Source: Spartobacteria bacterium (GTDB taxonomy: Bacteria > Verrucomicrobiota > Verrucomicrobiia > Chthoniobacterales > UBA10450). From it: DNA of 64,000 nt. The position numbers were made by a program, and so were the translations under genes. Within the stretch, counting starts at the first letter, position 1, and the number at the start of each line of letters is the position of its first letter. The notes beneath the pieces are model-generated. The model was not told the DNA's origin. It did no database searches and saw only the letters and a program-made list of their open reading frames with translations. The stretch lies in NCBI GenBank assembly GCA_003169695.1, contig PNAS01000021.1:11861-75860 (forward strand). Direction: 5' to 3'. This document shows positions 51,271 to 60,478 of the stretch, piece by piece.

Positions 51271-52230
51271 ATGAAAATACTAATACTGACCCTAAGTCTC
51301 TTGTTGTCGGTGTATCGGTCGACGTTTGCTTATTCGCAGCCCGGGCACCAGGCAATAGCGAAAGCCGCCTTCAAGATGCTGCAAGGGACTTCTACTGCAG
51401 CAAAGCTCAAAAATATATTGGGAAGCGAGCAGGAGACTTACGCTGCCGTGTGGTTGGATAATGTTCGAGAAAACACGCTTACGACAGTGGCGGAGAAGGC
51501 CGAGGCGATGGAGTTTAACCAAAATTTCCCCCAGAATTCAGAATGGCATTTCACTAACTTCATAGTTGGATCCACCACATACAGCTTCCACAGCACATTC
51601 TCCAAGACTGACGATGTCGTCCACGCTCTCGAGAACGCCATCTCTGTCTTGGAGGGTGCGTCCTCTACCATGACACAGCGTGAGGCGCTCCGGACAGTTA
51701 TTCACTTGGTTGGCGATATCCACCAGCCGCTTCACTGCATCACAGGCTATTATGATTTAAGTGATATGGCCCACCCCAAATTGCTAACCAGCGTGTCCGA
51801 TCCGGCTAATATCCCGGAAGATCGCGGCGGAAATCAGCTTTATTATACAAAAACCGAAGAGCTACATGCTCTCTGGGATCTTGGACTGCCTAATATGGTC
51901 TCGCCGAATGTAGATCAGCTAGCAGTCATAATCGCTGGCAACGGGATAAGCTCAGAGCAGGCGACTCCGGGCGATTACCATCGGTGGGCAGAAAGCTGGG
52001 CGAGCGATTCCATGAAGCAGGCGAACGCAGCATACCAGGGAATCTCTTTCAATAACGCTGAATATGTCCCAAATCCTCGGAAACCTGGGAAAATGCAGCT
52101 GAAGATTTACATCGCTCTACCGAATGGAACTGTTGGTTATAAAAATAGTCAAAAGAATCGAACGCAAATGCAGTTACACCTAGCAGCTGTTCACCTCGCA
52201 CAACTTTTAGCGAATATTAAGTACCAATAG
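51271..52230 (+). CDS. Exported S1/P1-family nuclease
   Basis: A 319-residue zinc-dependent single-strand nuclease/phosphatase. Signal peptide (about 1-20); the mature start is YSQPGHQAIAKAAFKML, where the usual first residue Trp is replaced by Tyr. Other zinc ligands are in place: WLDNVRE (Asp), WHFTNF (His), VIHLVGDIHQPLH (His, Asp, His) and ELHALWDLGL (His, Asp). Family members degrade nucleic acids and 3'-nucleotides outside the cell. It is followed after 42 bases by the haem-protein gene in the same direction. Confidence 0.9.
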   Translation: MKILILTLSLLLSVYRSTFAYSQPGHQAIAKAAFKMLQGTSTAAKLKNILGSEQETYAAVWLDNVRENTLTTVAEKAEAMEFNQNFPQNSEWHFTNFIVGSTTYSFHSTFSKTDDVVHALENAISVLEGASSTMTQREALRTVIHLVGDIHQPLHCITGYYDLSDMAHPKLLTSVSDPANIPEDRGGNQLYYTKTEELHALWDLGLPNMVSPNVDQLAVIIAGNGISSEQATPGDYHRWAESWASDSMKQANAAYQGISFNNAEYVPNPRKPGKMQLKIYIALPNGTVGYKNSQKNRTQMQLHLAAVHLAQLLANIKYQ

Positions 52231-52272
52231 TTCCAGTTTGCCCCGGTAGAATCAATTAACCCTCCGCGAAAA

Positions 52273-53643
52273 ATGAGAACCCTAGCTATCAGCGTAATCC
52301 TAATCATCAGCGTTTTGTCGAGCTTGGCTAAGCCGCCCGCGACACCGCCAACTAAGAATGGGGAACTGACAAGGCTGCTTCCGCGGTTTCCAGATTTCGG
52401 TTCCCTGCCGCAGCCGGGAGAGTACAACAGTCGAATTTTTAAATTGAGTCAGGCGTTCCCTACGGAGAAACCGCCCATGGAGCCCGCCATCCAAAAGATT
52501 CTATTAATTGATTTTACCAAAGACTGGCAACGCTACATGGAAGCGGTGCGCGACTACATTTACGAGGGAAACATCGAAGCGGAGGGTGTTGCCAATGATT
52601 TCTATCTTGAGGATAACAAGGTTCGGCGCTGGTACCATGTGCCGTGGCAGCATTACGGACCATTTGGCAGAGAAGGCATTCACGGGTTGACAAAGGAGGG
52701 GCCGGTGAATCCTTTTGTGCTCGGTCCAGCTCAACCGAGCAATTGGCAAACCTACGCTGTCGGCTTTTACAACCCCCCCGGAGGTTACATGATTGGAAAG
52801 GTGTGGGCGGATGCCGAGAATCCGAATGTGAAGGTGATGCAGGAGGAAGGGTTTCCAGTCGGCACGGTCGTCGGCAAAGTGCTCTTCACGACCGCGACCC
52901 CGGCCGAAGCGCCATTTCTTACCAATCCAATCGAATGGCTAGCCTACACGACGCCGACCTTCGGCGAGATGAATAAGCGGGTCATGAACACGGTGCGCTT
53001 TATTCAGATGGATATCATGGTGCGCGATCCTCGCGCCAACCCGACAGGCGGCTGGGTCTTCGGAACCTTTGTCTACAATGGGGCGCTCGCGAAGCCAAAC
53101 CTCTGGCACAATGTCGTGCCCGTGGGGTTGATGTGGGGCAACGACCCAACCGTCTCGAGCCACGCCGAATCGAATCCGAAGCCGATCAAGACGCTGATTA
53201 ACGATGACCTTACGCACACCATAATCAATACCTCGAAGGACATGCCAGCGATGCATTTGGGTTGGGGGCTCCGGCTCAATGGCCCTGTCGATAATGTCTA
53301 TTCCTCGTGTATGTCGTGCCACTCGACGGCACAATATCCTGCCATCACCCCAATTCTTCCGTTCATGGGATCGAAAGACGGCAAAGCTCTGACCTGGAAC
53401 GACCCGGAATGGAAGCGTTGGTTTCGGGATGTGCCGTGTGCCACGCCGTTTGACGATCAGGCAACGTCGACGGATTACTCGCTTCAACTCGCGGCCAGTA
53501 TCCAACAATTCTTGAAAGCCAGATCCACGTCTAACGGCGGCTTGTATAACGTCCAATATTGGAATGGCCTACCGCTCAAACCAATTCGCGGTTTGCGGGG
53601 GGCGGAACCAGAAGATGCCAAACAAACAGAAGGAGCAGAGTAA
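52273..53643 (+). CDS. Exported protein with one c-type haem motif
   Basis: A 456-residue secreted protein. Signal peptide (about 1-19). The body has RRWYHVPWQHYGPFGREGIHGLTKEGPVNP, a TTPTFGEMNKRVMNTVRFIQMDIMV segment and GWVFGTFVYNGAL. A single CMSCH haem-attachment site lies in DNVYSSCMSCHSTAQYPAI (about residue 350). This arrangement occurs in uncharacterised periplasmic proteins of many Proteobacteria and Verrucomicrobia, presumed redox enzymes. It shares a message with the downstream SnoaL-like gene, whose start lies a few bases beyond its stop. Confidence 0.8.
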   Translation: MRTLAISVILIISVLSSLAKPPATPPTKNGELTRLLPRFPDFGSLPQPGEYNSRIFKLSQAFPTEKPPMEPAIQKILLIDFTKDWQRYMEAVRDYIYEGNIEAEGVANDFYLEDNKVRRWYHVPWQHYGPFGREGIHGLTKEGPVNPFVLGPAQPSNWQTYAVGFYNPPGGYMIGKVWADAENPNVKVMQEEGFPVGTVVGKVLFTTATPAEAPFLTNPIEWLAYTTPTFGEMNKRVMNTVRFIQMDIMVRDPRANPTGGWVFGTFVYNGALAKPNLWHNVVPVGLMWGNDPTVSSHAESNPKPIKTLINDDLTHTIINTSKDMPAMHLGWGLRLNGPVDNVYSSCMSCHSTAQYPAITPILPFMGSKDGKALTWNDPEWKRWFRDVPCATPFDDQATSTDYSLQLAASIQQFLKARSTSNGGLYNVQYWNGLPLKPIRGLRGAEPEDAKQTEGAE

Positions 53644-53647
53644 GTTT

Positions 53648-54034
53648 ATGTCGCAGGTGTCCGATTCTAACAAGTCCCTTACGGTCAAATTGTTCGAGCA
53701 GGTCTTCAACCAGCAGAACTATGACATCGTCCCGAGTATGCTCAGCTCGGATTACAAATACAATGGAAGCTCGACTTCCGCGGCCGAAACCGTAGCGTGG
53801 GCGCAGGGGCTCCATCAGAAATACCCAGACTTACACTTCATCATCGAAGCGATTCTTGGCGAGGATGAGAAAGTAGCCCTCCGGTGGCGGATGACAGTTA
53901 CGGACCCCGCGCTCAAGACAAAAGGTTATATGAGCGGCACAAACATCATCGTGTTCGTGGATGGCAAGGCTCTCACGAACGACCAAGGCGGTGGAGAGCA
54001 ATTTATTCCCAATCCGACGCCACCGGCGAGCTAA
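53648..54034 (+). CDS. SnoaL-like (NTF2-fold) protein
   Basis: 128 residues from ATG at 53648 (MSQVSDSNKSLTVKLFEQVF), preceded by AGAAGGAG. The ester-cyclase/SnoaL pattern is clear: NQQNYDIVPSMLSSDYKYNG, ETVAWAQGLHQKYPDLHFII, EDEKVALRWRMTVTD and the final FIPNP tail. Such proteins are small cavity-bearing hydratases, cyclases or binding proteins. It starts four bases after the haem-protein stop, suggesting coupling. Confidence 0.8.
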   Translation: MSQVSDSNKSLTVKLFEQVFNQQNYDIVPSMLSSDYKYNGSSTSAAETVAWAQGLHQKYPDLHFIIEAILGEDEKVALRWRMTVTDPALKTKGYMSGTNIIVFVDGKALTNDQGGGEQFIPNPTPPAS

Positions 54035-54129
54035 GACGGTGGAGCACGCGGCGATCCCTTTTTTAAACAAACGGCTGGCAGCCTCGCGGGCACAGAGCAT
54101 GCCATCCTCTGTCACATGATCCGAAAAAT

Positions 54130-54372
54130 ATGCAAACCTTCACTATTCCATTCCAAGGCGACCCAGCGGGGCTGGTCAAGCGCGCAAAGCAGATTGCGCA
54201 GAATCAAGCTCAATTCGATGGCGATGAGCACTGCGGAAATTTTTCCGGTAGCGGGGTGGCGGGCGTTTACACTGTCGAAGGCCACAATGTTACCGTCACG
54301 ATCAATCGCAAACCTTTTTATATACCGATAGCGATGATCCTGAAACAGGTCAGAAATGTTTTCGCCGCGTAA
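54130..54372 (+). CDS. Small conserved hypothetical protein
   Basis: 80 residues, beta-rich: MQTFTIPFQGDPAGLVKRAK, then FDGDEHCGNFSGSGVAGVYTVEG and VTVTINRKPFYIPIAMILKQVRN. This fits a recurring family of small proteins with the pattern GxFSGxGVxGxYxVxGxxVxVTIxxKPFxxP, often polyhydroxyalkanoic-acid-system-like in appearance. Function not known. Confidence 0.65.
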   Translation: MQTFTIPFQGDPAGLVKRAKQIAQNQAQFDGDEHCGNFSGSGVAGVYTVEGHNVTVTINRKPFYIPIAMILKQVRNVFAA

Positions 54373-54395
54373 ACCGCGTCGTTACATCCGCGGTA

Positions 54396-54700
54396 TCACA
54401 CGTTTGCCTCCACCCATGCGGCAATCGTGCGTTGATCGTGCACGGCGCCGAAGAGTTTGTCCGGGCAACTCGTGCCGCCGGGGCGACTGTAACCCGGAGT
54501 AAAATCATGACCGTAAACGTTGGTGCGTGAGATATCGTATTGCTCCAGCATCCATCGAATCAGCTTGGCTGAAGCTTTGGACTGCGCCGGTATCAGCGGA
54601 TCGGTTTCGCTGGGGTTGGGGTAGGCGTCGGAGTCGGGGTTGGCGTTGGTGTTAGGGTAGGTGTTGGGGTCGATGGATTCCCTGGATTGTCTTCATTCAT
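54396..54700 (-). pseudogene. C-terminal fragment of an N-acetylmuramoyl-L-alanine amidase with TP-rich linker
   Basis: On the minus strand an ATG at 54700 starts a TPTP-type linker (MNEDNPGNPSTPTPTLTPT) that ends at a stop. In the next frame follow SKASAKLIRWMLEQYDISRT and NVYGHDFTPGYSRPGGTSCP, the C-terminal zinc-amidase (Amidase_2) segment including the YGH and CPD motifs, to a stop at 54396. The N-terminal two thirds of the domain are gone. Confidence 0.7.
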
Positions 54701-54808
54701 AGTTTAGGTTCGGCTCGGATTTATCGAGGAGATGCCGGCAGCCAGCGCGCCCCACTCTGCCTGTAGCTTGTTCTGGTTAGATGGCGAGCGCACGTGATGG
54801 TCAGAGAT

Positions 54809-55549
54809 TTACTGGTCTTCTAAATTCTGCCAATTGGCGTCGCTGTCAGCTCCGCAGGTTTCTCCATCCGCGCAATACTCCAGCTTGAGAACAGGGTGTA
54901 TTTCCCAATTGGTGTCTCGTTTTAAGGGATTTTCGAGAAAGTGTTGCGAGTCAAACATCAGCAGGCCGGTTACACGCACTAACAGTTTTCCGTTAGGCGC
55001 GGTTTTCCCAGAGGACTTCCATGCGGGATCAATTAAGCGATTTAACTTCTCCATCGTGAAGTTCGGATGGTCCAGGCGAACACGTGGAGTAAATTCTGCC
55101 GTTACAGAACAACACTCGGCCGCGGTAAGTGTCGGTTTCTTCAGCGTGGGATCAACCAACACTATGTGATTATCGGTATCCTTTTTGGTTGTAAGTCCGC
55201 AATTGCAGGTCTCAGCGCCTTCTTGTTTAGCGAAGAGGGCATAGGCCACGACAGTGATTTTCTGCCCTTCGCCTAGCTGTTTCAATTCGTCACGATTTCG
55301 ATTGTCCTTGTTGAAATGTGTCGGATTCTCGAGACCTTTCATCCACCGGTAACTTCGTAGGACTGGCTGTTGATCGTCGGATCGAATATTCTTTCGTCTA
55401 TTCAATTCGGGGTCAAACGGGTGATCACCGCACCCTTCATCCGTGCATTGGGTAATGTCGTTGATGTCGCCCGAGCAAGGCTGCTGCGTGTGAACGGTTG
55501 AACTGACGGCAAAGAGAACGGCAAACAGCACTATCAGGGATCGTTTCAT
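54809..55549 (-). CDS. Exported hypothetical protein
   Basis: A 246-residue secreted protein with signal peptide (about 1-21). Cysteine-rich N-terminal part (CSGDINDITQCTDEGCGDH), a central GEGQKITVVAYALFAKQEGAETCNCGL and an end with VRVTGLLMFDSQHFLENPLKRDTNWEIHPVLKLEYC. The last motif recurs in uncharacterised secreted proteins of soil bacteria; an OB- or Ig-like beta fold is likely. No enzymatic motif seen. Confidence 0.7.
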   Translation of the reverse strand: MKRSLIVLFAVLFAVSSTVHTQQPCSGDINDITQCTDEGCGDHPFDPELNRRKNIRSDDQQPVLRSYRWMKGLENPTHFNKDNRNRDELKQLGEGQKITVVAYALFAKQEGAETCNCGLTTKKDTDNHIVLVDPTLKKPTLTAAECCSVTAEFTPRVRLDHPNFTMEKLNRLIDPAWKSSGKTAPNGKLLVRVTGLLMFDSQHFLENPLKRDTNWEIHPVLKLEYCADGETCGADSDANWQNLEDQ

Positions 55550-56243
55550 AAATATGCTCCTATGGACTTAGTCGGCTTTGAGGAACTTGATTCTCCGCCC
55601 TTGCTTCCCATGAAGCGCCCTCTATCAGTAATTACGGGAATAGTTGGGCGAAGTTGTCAAAAATCTGCGGTTTCTTCATCCGAGGCCGCAAGATCGATGT
55701 ACGCGCACTAAGGACGCTATTTTTCAACACTTTCAAAAAGATGCGTCAAGACGCTTGTTCATTAAACGAATGTTTTATGAACCAGTTGATTGGCAAAGAT
55801 TTTGCTTCGGATCAGTTTTACCCCCTTTTCTGAACATAAGGCGACGGACCGATGGGAGTAAACGCGTTGCGAATGTCCAAGCATCGTTGCCAGTTATTAT
55901 TCTCGACGAGGAGCTCAGTTTACATCACCCTGGCGTGACCTTCGAATGGTCAGCCCAGCATCCTCATCGAAAGCCGCTAAATCGGAAGTCTGTAGCGCGG
56001 CAAGTTTCCGAGAACCGGTTTTCATCCCTTTCAATGCATCCCCCTCGATTCAAGTGTTTTCCTTTCTGGTGGTGCTGTTTTCTTTTTGGAGGCGGAATCT
56101 GGTTCCTGCTGGGTCTGTGCATGGCTGATATGGTACTTCAATAGGGAGCGAACTGGTCCCCATATGGAGCAACCAGGGTCCTGGCACTCACATAGTCTCG
56201 TCATCGCCTGTCGGGGTGACTCCTCCGGCGCGTGGTTAGTCAA
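55550..56243. other. Gap without a supported gene
   Basis: One long frame (55644-56144) has a poor composition and no clear ribosome site. The region probably carries the promoter of the downstream cluster. Confidence 0.45.
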
Positions 56244-57416
56244 ATGCGAGTATTGATTTACAACTCTAGCGCCAGAGGTTCGGGGCAATACGTTAGATCC
56301 CTGAAACTTGCGGGAATCATCACTGACTCAATTACCGATTCGCATTGTCTCATCCTTGCTGGCAACAGCATTGTGGAAAAGCCCTTACCAGTGCGCACCG
56401 AAGTGCGTGAGTTGCCACCGATTCACAAATCCATTGTCGGCGATTTTGTCATTTCCACTCCTTCCAGTGGACTGGAAAAGCAGGCAAGCGACTTACCCCA
56501 AGCTTTTGCGGAGCGGAAGCGGATCATTGATGACACGATAAAAGCATTCGACCCCGATGTCTTCCTGGTGGACTCGAGACCGAGCGGCCTGAATGCCGAG
56601 CTAATGGATGGCTTGCGCCGCCTTTCATCGTCGCAAAAGTGCAAGACGGTTCTCATGCTTCGGGACATCGTTGACGATCCTGCTCGCGTGCGAAAGCGCT
56701 GGGCCCACGAGGGTACCTACGAGCTGATTGATGCATTATACGACGACGTCATCATCTTTGGTACACAATGCGTGTATGATGCGATTGAGGCGTATCAGAT
56801 GTCCAGATCAAAGACCAAGGTATCTTTTCTTGGCCTGCTCGGCGATCCGTGCGTCGACGCGTCGGAGTGCAAGACCTCCAACACTGATGCAGCACTCAGG
56901 CGAATTCTGGTGACGGTTGGAGGAGGATTTGACGGTGACAGGATCGTTGACGTGGCCTGCGAATACGCGTTGCGTGCTGGGGATGAACAGCGAAATCTCG
57001 AGTTCGACATCGTCCTAGGGAGCAACTCACACCTCTGCGCACAGGATCTCACTGCGCGATACGTCGGTCTCACGCGAAACACCAGGATCATCGAGCATAC
57101 CCCCGACTTCAGCGCTTTGATGATGAACGCTAACGTCGCCATTTCGATGTGCGGATACAACACGATTTGTGAACTAGTCCAGAGGAGGAAGAAGATCATC
57201 GGGATCCCTCGATCACATCCCGGCCGAGAACAGACTATCCGGGCGGAGTTCCTGACCAAAACATACAACGGTATTTGGGTTCTCCGAGAGCCCGAACTAA
57301 CGACGGCAGCGCTTGCCACCCTAATCGATACCGTGTTGGCCGCACCTGAACCGCAGGTGCGCCTTGAGATGAGCGGCGCATCCAACCTCGTTGCCTTCCT
57401 ACTCACACCACGCTGA
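56244..57416 (+). CDS. MurG-like (GT-B fold) glycosyltransferase
   Basis: 390 residues from ATG at 56244. GT-B fold of the COG4671/MurG type: the N-domain has LIYNSSARGSGQYVRSLKLAG and FDPDVFLVDSRPSGLNAELMDGLRRL; the C-domain has ILVTVGGGFDGDRIVDVAC, RIIEHTPDFSALMMNANVAISMCGYNT (nucleotide-sugar site) and IIGIPRSHPGREQTIRAEFL. It likely transfers a sugar from a UDP- or other NDP-sugar. It is followed by one base and then the pyruvyl-transferase-like gene, so the two are one unit. Confidence 0.85.
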   Translation: MRVLIYNSSARGSGQYVRSLKLAGIITDSITDSHCLILAGNSIVEKPLPVRTEVRELPPIHKSIVGDFVISTPSSGLEKQASDLPQAFAERKRIIDDTIKAFDPDVFLVDSRPSGLNAELMDGLRRLSSSQKCKTVLMLRDIVDDPARVRKRWAHEGTYELIDALYDDVIIFGTQCVYDAIEAYQMSRSKTKVSFLGLLGDPCVDASECKTSNTDAALRRILVTVGGGFDGDRIVDVACEYALRAGDEQRNLEFDIVLGSNSHLCAQDLTARYVGLTRNTRIIEHTPDFSALMMNANVAISMCGYNTICELVQRRKKIIGIPRSHPGREQTIRAEFLTKTYNGIWVLREPELTTAALATLIDTVLAAPEPQVRLEMSGASNLVAFLLTPR

Positions 57417-57417
57417 T

Positions 57418-58611
57418 ATGAGGACCAAGGAACTGATCAACTGGGGATCATATGACGTCGACAATTTCGGCGACTTGTTGTTCCCGTTTCTTGTCGAGCA
57501 CTTTCTCGGACGCGAGTACAGCGACATCCTTCATGTATCCCCCACCGGCACTCCATCGATCTGGCCCGATGCAAAGCAGAGCCTTACGATAATCGAGGCG
57601 CTTGGTCGGGTTTCTCAGCCAGAGCTGATTGTGGGTGGTGGCAATCTCATCAATACGAGTGCATCTAGCTCCATCAATTACGTCGAAAAGCCCGCTTTCG
57701 CAAAGATCGTTCATGAATCGTTTGCCTGGGTGCCATACGTACTCCTCGCGAATTACGGAATACCATACGCCTACAATTGCATCGGAGTCGCGAAGTCTAT
57801 CCCCCCCGCGAAGCGGCAATTGATCAGATGCGCGCTCGAGGCGGCGTCCTTCATCTCATGTCGGGATGAGGCGAGTCTTTCTCACCTTCGATTGGCAGGC
57901 GTGAGGTCACCGATTGTGGTTGCGCCTGATTCCGCGGTTGATGTAGCTCGCGTCTTTCCGATAGAAGCGATGCGAGTGCATTATGCAACCGAGGTGAGGC
58001 TCAAGTATGCACTTCCCTCGGATGGGACCACTGCAGTCATCCATGTGAAAGAACGGTACCTGAAGGACGACTTCCCAGCGTTTGTGATGGTACTCGAGCT
58101 TCTCTGCGCTTCCGGAGTTCATCCAATCCTCGTTCCTCTTGGGATGTGCCACCGGGATGACCGAGTGCTGACGGAGCCGCGACTCCGGGACCTTCGTGTG
58201 ACATGCATTCAGAAGCCTGAACGGATACTCGATATTCTCTCCATGCTCGCGGTGTCGCGATACTACCTTGGCTCGTCGCTACATGGGGCAATCACCGCGC
58301 TCGCATACGGCAATGGAATTGCTATTGTCGCTGACGAGGAGGCCTCGCGATTGAAGAAGTTCTCCGGATTCCTTTCCCATGTGAGTCTTGGCCACTGCCT
58401 ATTCGATAGTTGGAAGGACGCGTGTGCGAGTTTGGCCGTTGCCGGGATGGACATCTGCGAAACGATGTCCGATGCGACGGCCAGGGCGATGGCCACGAGG
58501 CCTGATCCATGGGAGGCAATTATTCGAGGCTTCCGCACGGAACGTCCAGCGCTGCGACTGACCGTCGACGTTGATTTGGCGCGAACCGCGCGAGAGCATT
58601 ACCTAATCTGA
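57418..58611 (+). CDS. Polysaccharide pyruvyl transferase-family protein
   Basis: 397 residues. The family start is NWGSYDVDNFGDLLFPFLVEHFLG (about 7-30), with ELIVGGGNLINTS and the family end YYLGSSLHGAITALAYGNGIAIVADEEASRLKKFSGFL carrying the SLHG motif. Enzymes of this fold add ketal pyruvate to sugars of surface polymers, but many homologues are unassigned. It overlaps no gene but starts directly at the stop of the glycosyltransferase and ends seven bases before the PRT-HAD gene. Confidence 0.85.
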   Translation: MRTKELINWGSYDVDNFGDLLFPFLVEHFLGREYSDILHVSPTGTPSIWPDAKQSLTIIEALGRVSQPELIVGGGNLINTSASSSINYVEKPAFAKIVHESFAWVPYVLLANYGIPYAYNCIGVAKSIPPAKRQLIRCALEAASFISCRDEASLSHLRLAGVRSPIVVAPDSAVDVARVFPIEAMRVHYATEVRLKYALPSDGTTAVIHVKERYLKDDFPAFVMVLELLCASGVHPILVPLGMCHRDDRVLTEPRLRDLRVTCIQKPERILDILSMLAVSRYYLGSSLHGAITALAYGNGIAIVADEEASRLKKFSGFLSHVSLGHCLFDSWKDACASLAVAGMDICETMSDATARAMATRPDPWEAIIRGFRTERPALRLTVDVDLARTAREHYLI

Positions 58612-58618
58612 GGGGCCA

Positions 58619-59464
58619 ATGCGATTCAAGTCACTTAGCAACCTTAGTGTCGACATTCAAGTGAAGCTGCTGCCGCAACTGCCTAGAGACGTCGGGGTCG
58701 TCTACGGAATACCTCGTTCCGGTATGATCCCCGCCACGATCATTGCAACGGCGATTGGAGCGAAGTTGGGCACGCTTGGCGGTGCGTCCTACTTCGGGAG
58801 TCGGCAAAAGCACCGGTTGCTCCCAGCGGGTACGAAGGCCCTCCTTGTCGACGACAGTTCCCATACGGGCAAGGCGATGGCTGCAGCGAGCGCGGCCCTC
58901 CGACGAGAGCGGGTGGATCACTACACCTGTGCCGTCTACGCGCATACAGATTCATCGAGCGGGTTGGACTTCTACGCTGAAGTGCTCGATGGCGGTCGCA
59001 TCTTTCAGTGGAACTTCACTGGCGTGAAGGCCACCGAGCGATTCTGCTGGGACATGGACGGGGTCATTTGCACGAATCCAACGGTGTTCGACGACGATGG
59101 TGATGGCTACCGGAACCACATCCTGAACGAGGTACGCCCATTGTACCTCCCGCAAGTCATGGTCAAAGCGATCGTCACCAACCGGCTCGAGCGATGGCGG
59201 AGCGAAACGGAGACATGGCTACGTCGATATGGTGTCCAGTATCGGGAGTTGCTTATGCAGCCATGGCCGACGGCGGCTGAGCGCCGACAGAAGAGCAGTG
59301 CAGAAGAATTTAAAGTCAAACATTTTATTGATCGGGATGGTTCCATATTCATCGAAAGTCATGATCGCCAGGCCGAGACGATTGCGGCGCTTTCGAGGCG
59401 ACCCGTACTGAGCGTGGAATCGATGCAACTATTCGGCGGCGAGCGCGTTGAAACAGGCCTGTAG
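58619..59464 (+). CDS. Phosphoribosyltransferase-HAD phosphatase fusion
   Basis: 281 residues with two domains. The first (about 1-135) is a type I PRTase: GVVYGIPRSGMIPATIIATA and the PRPP loop KALLVDDSSHTGKAMAAAS (DDSSHTG about 77-83). The second (about 140-275) is a HAD domain: FCWDMDGVICTNP (nucleophile and acid/base Asp about 145-147), VTNRLERW, the lysine in SSAEEFKVKHFI and a degenerate IFIESHDRQ end. PRPP-dependent ribosylation followed by dephosphorylation is the obvious combined activity. GGGGC precedes the start. Confidence 0.85.
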   Translation: MRFKSLSNLSVDIQVKLLPQLPRDVGVVYGIPRSGMIPATIIATAIGAKLGTLGGASYFGSRQKHRLLPAGTKALLVDDSSHTGKAMAAASAALRRERVDHYTCAVYAHTDSSSGLDFYAEVLDGGRIFQWNFTGVKATERFCWDMDGVICTNPTVFDDDGDGYRNHILNEVRPLYLPQVMVKAIVTNRLERWRSETETWLRRYGVQYRELLMQPWPTAAERRQKSSAEEFKVKHFIDRDGSIFIESHDRQAETIAALSRRPVLSVESMQLFGGERVETGL

Positions 59465-60025
59465 GATGGCCTGGATTTCGACCCAGGACACAGCAACACA
59501 GATGTGTTCGCAGGGCGGCTGGGGCTTGTGAGGAGAAGCACAAAAAAGCACGCGTTTAACCCCTCTCGCTTCTTCCGTCGGCCCAAGGTGGCGGATGTCA
59601 TCGTCCACAAGGGCGCTCATGTTGCCTGCCTGACACCAGGCAAGTTTACTGCCCGATGGCCCCAGAAATACGATTTCAGATACCTGGTCAATCAAGCCGT
59701 GCCGCCTTAGCCAACTACGTGTGAGCGCGCGCTGGGCGTCGGTGCGCGATGTAAGAATGAAGATACGAAACCGTCTCGACAGGTTGCTGCACACGCGTCT
59801 CACCCCGGCCACTGGTCGACGGCACCTGACGTTAGCATCATTGTACACTTCGGCGGCCATTCGTTCGTACAACGCCTCGTCTCCGTTGATTTGGTCGATG
59901 ACCTCTCGTCGCGAGCGTGGCCATCGTCCGAGATCGAAACCCTGCGCCGCGAACCACGACCGCTTGCTGCCCCAGCTATCCTCGATCGTGCCGCCCAGAT
60001 CAATGGCGATCCCCGGGACTGTCAT
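59429..60025 (-). CDS. HAD-superfamily protein with altered motif I
   Basis: 198 residues from ATG at 60025 (MTVPGIAIDLGGTIEDSW); the longer frame to 60190 is Arg-rich and unlikely. HAD motif I is DLGGT, not DxDGT, so the usual acid/base Asp is Gly. Motif II is FILTSRTDAQRAL, motif III the Lys in GPSGSKLAWCQ, motif IV ALVDDDIRHL. This may be a phosphatase with altered mechanism, a phosphonatase-like enzyme or a binding protein. It overlaps the PRT-HAD gene tail to tail by 36 bases. Confidence 0.8.
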   Translation of the reverse strand: MTVPGIAIDLGGTIEDSWGSKRSWFAAQGFDLGRWPRSRREVIDQINGDEALYERMAAEVYNDANVRCRRPVAGVRRVCSNLSRRFRIFILTSRTDAQRALTRSWLRRHGLIDQVSEIVFLGPSGSKLAWCQAGNMSALVDDDIRHLGPTEEARGVKRVLFCASPHKPQPPCEHICVAVSWVEIQAILQACFNALAAE

Positions 60026-60478
60026 TTGGGTAGAATCCGGTCCCGAACGAACAACAGCCCCAGCTGTCATCGCGCACGTCTGCGACAGATATGACTGCCT
60101 CGTTGATTTGCCAATCGAAGGGGCGCGTCCGACACGACCGTTCGCGTCCCGTGCATCTACGCCAAAGCCGGAAAATCGACACCTCGCCATGATTGCAACT
60201 CCGAAGGACTCCTATTTTGGGAAATTAGTGGTGTTCAAAACAAGCCTTTTCCGGTAACAGCTAAATCCCCAGTAGAACCCTCTCTTTTTGCAAGCCACCA
60301 ATGAACATATTTCCGGTAAGGTCACCACGACGGGTCGTTCCCCGCGTCCGGGCGTCGAAACACCATTTTGCAGTAACAGCGCATCCCTCGATCACTATTG
60401 TTAGGCAGGCAATCGCCTTACATTACTACCTCAACAAACATACTGGACTTGTTCTGTAACTAGAAGGAAGGCCAAACA
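60026..60478. other. Divergent control region, no gene
   Basis: Separates the HAD gene (minus) from the phosphatase/SIR2/flavoprotein trio (plus). AAGGAAGG stands 8-15 bases before the ATG at 60479, a good ribosome site. Base composition changes from GC-rich to AT-richer across this gap. Confidence 0.5.

Noticed and set aside
55644-56144. Plus-strand frame of 166 codons before the glycan/SIR2 cluster
   Set aside because: Implausible amino-acid order, many Cys/Phe/Arg runs and no ribosome site; not accepted as a gene.
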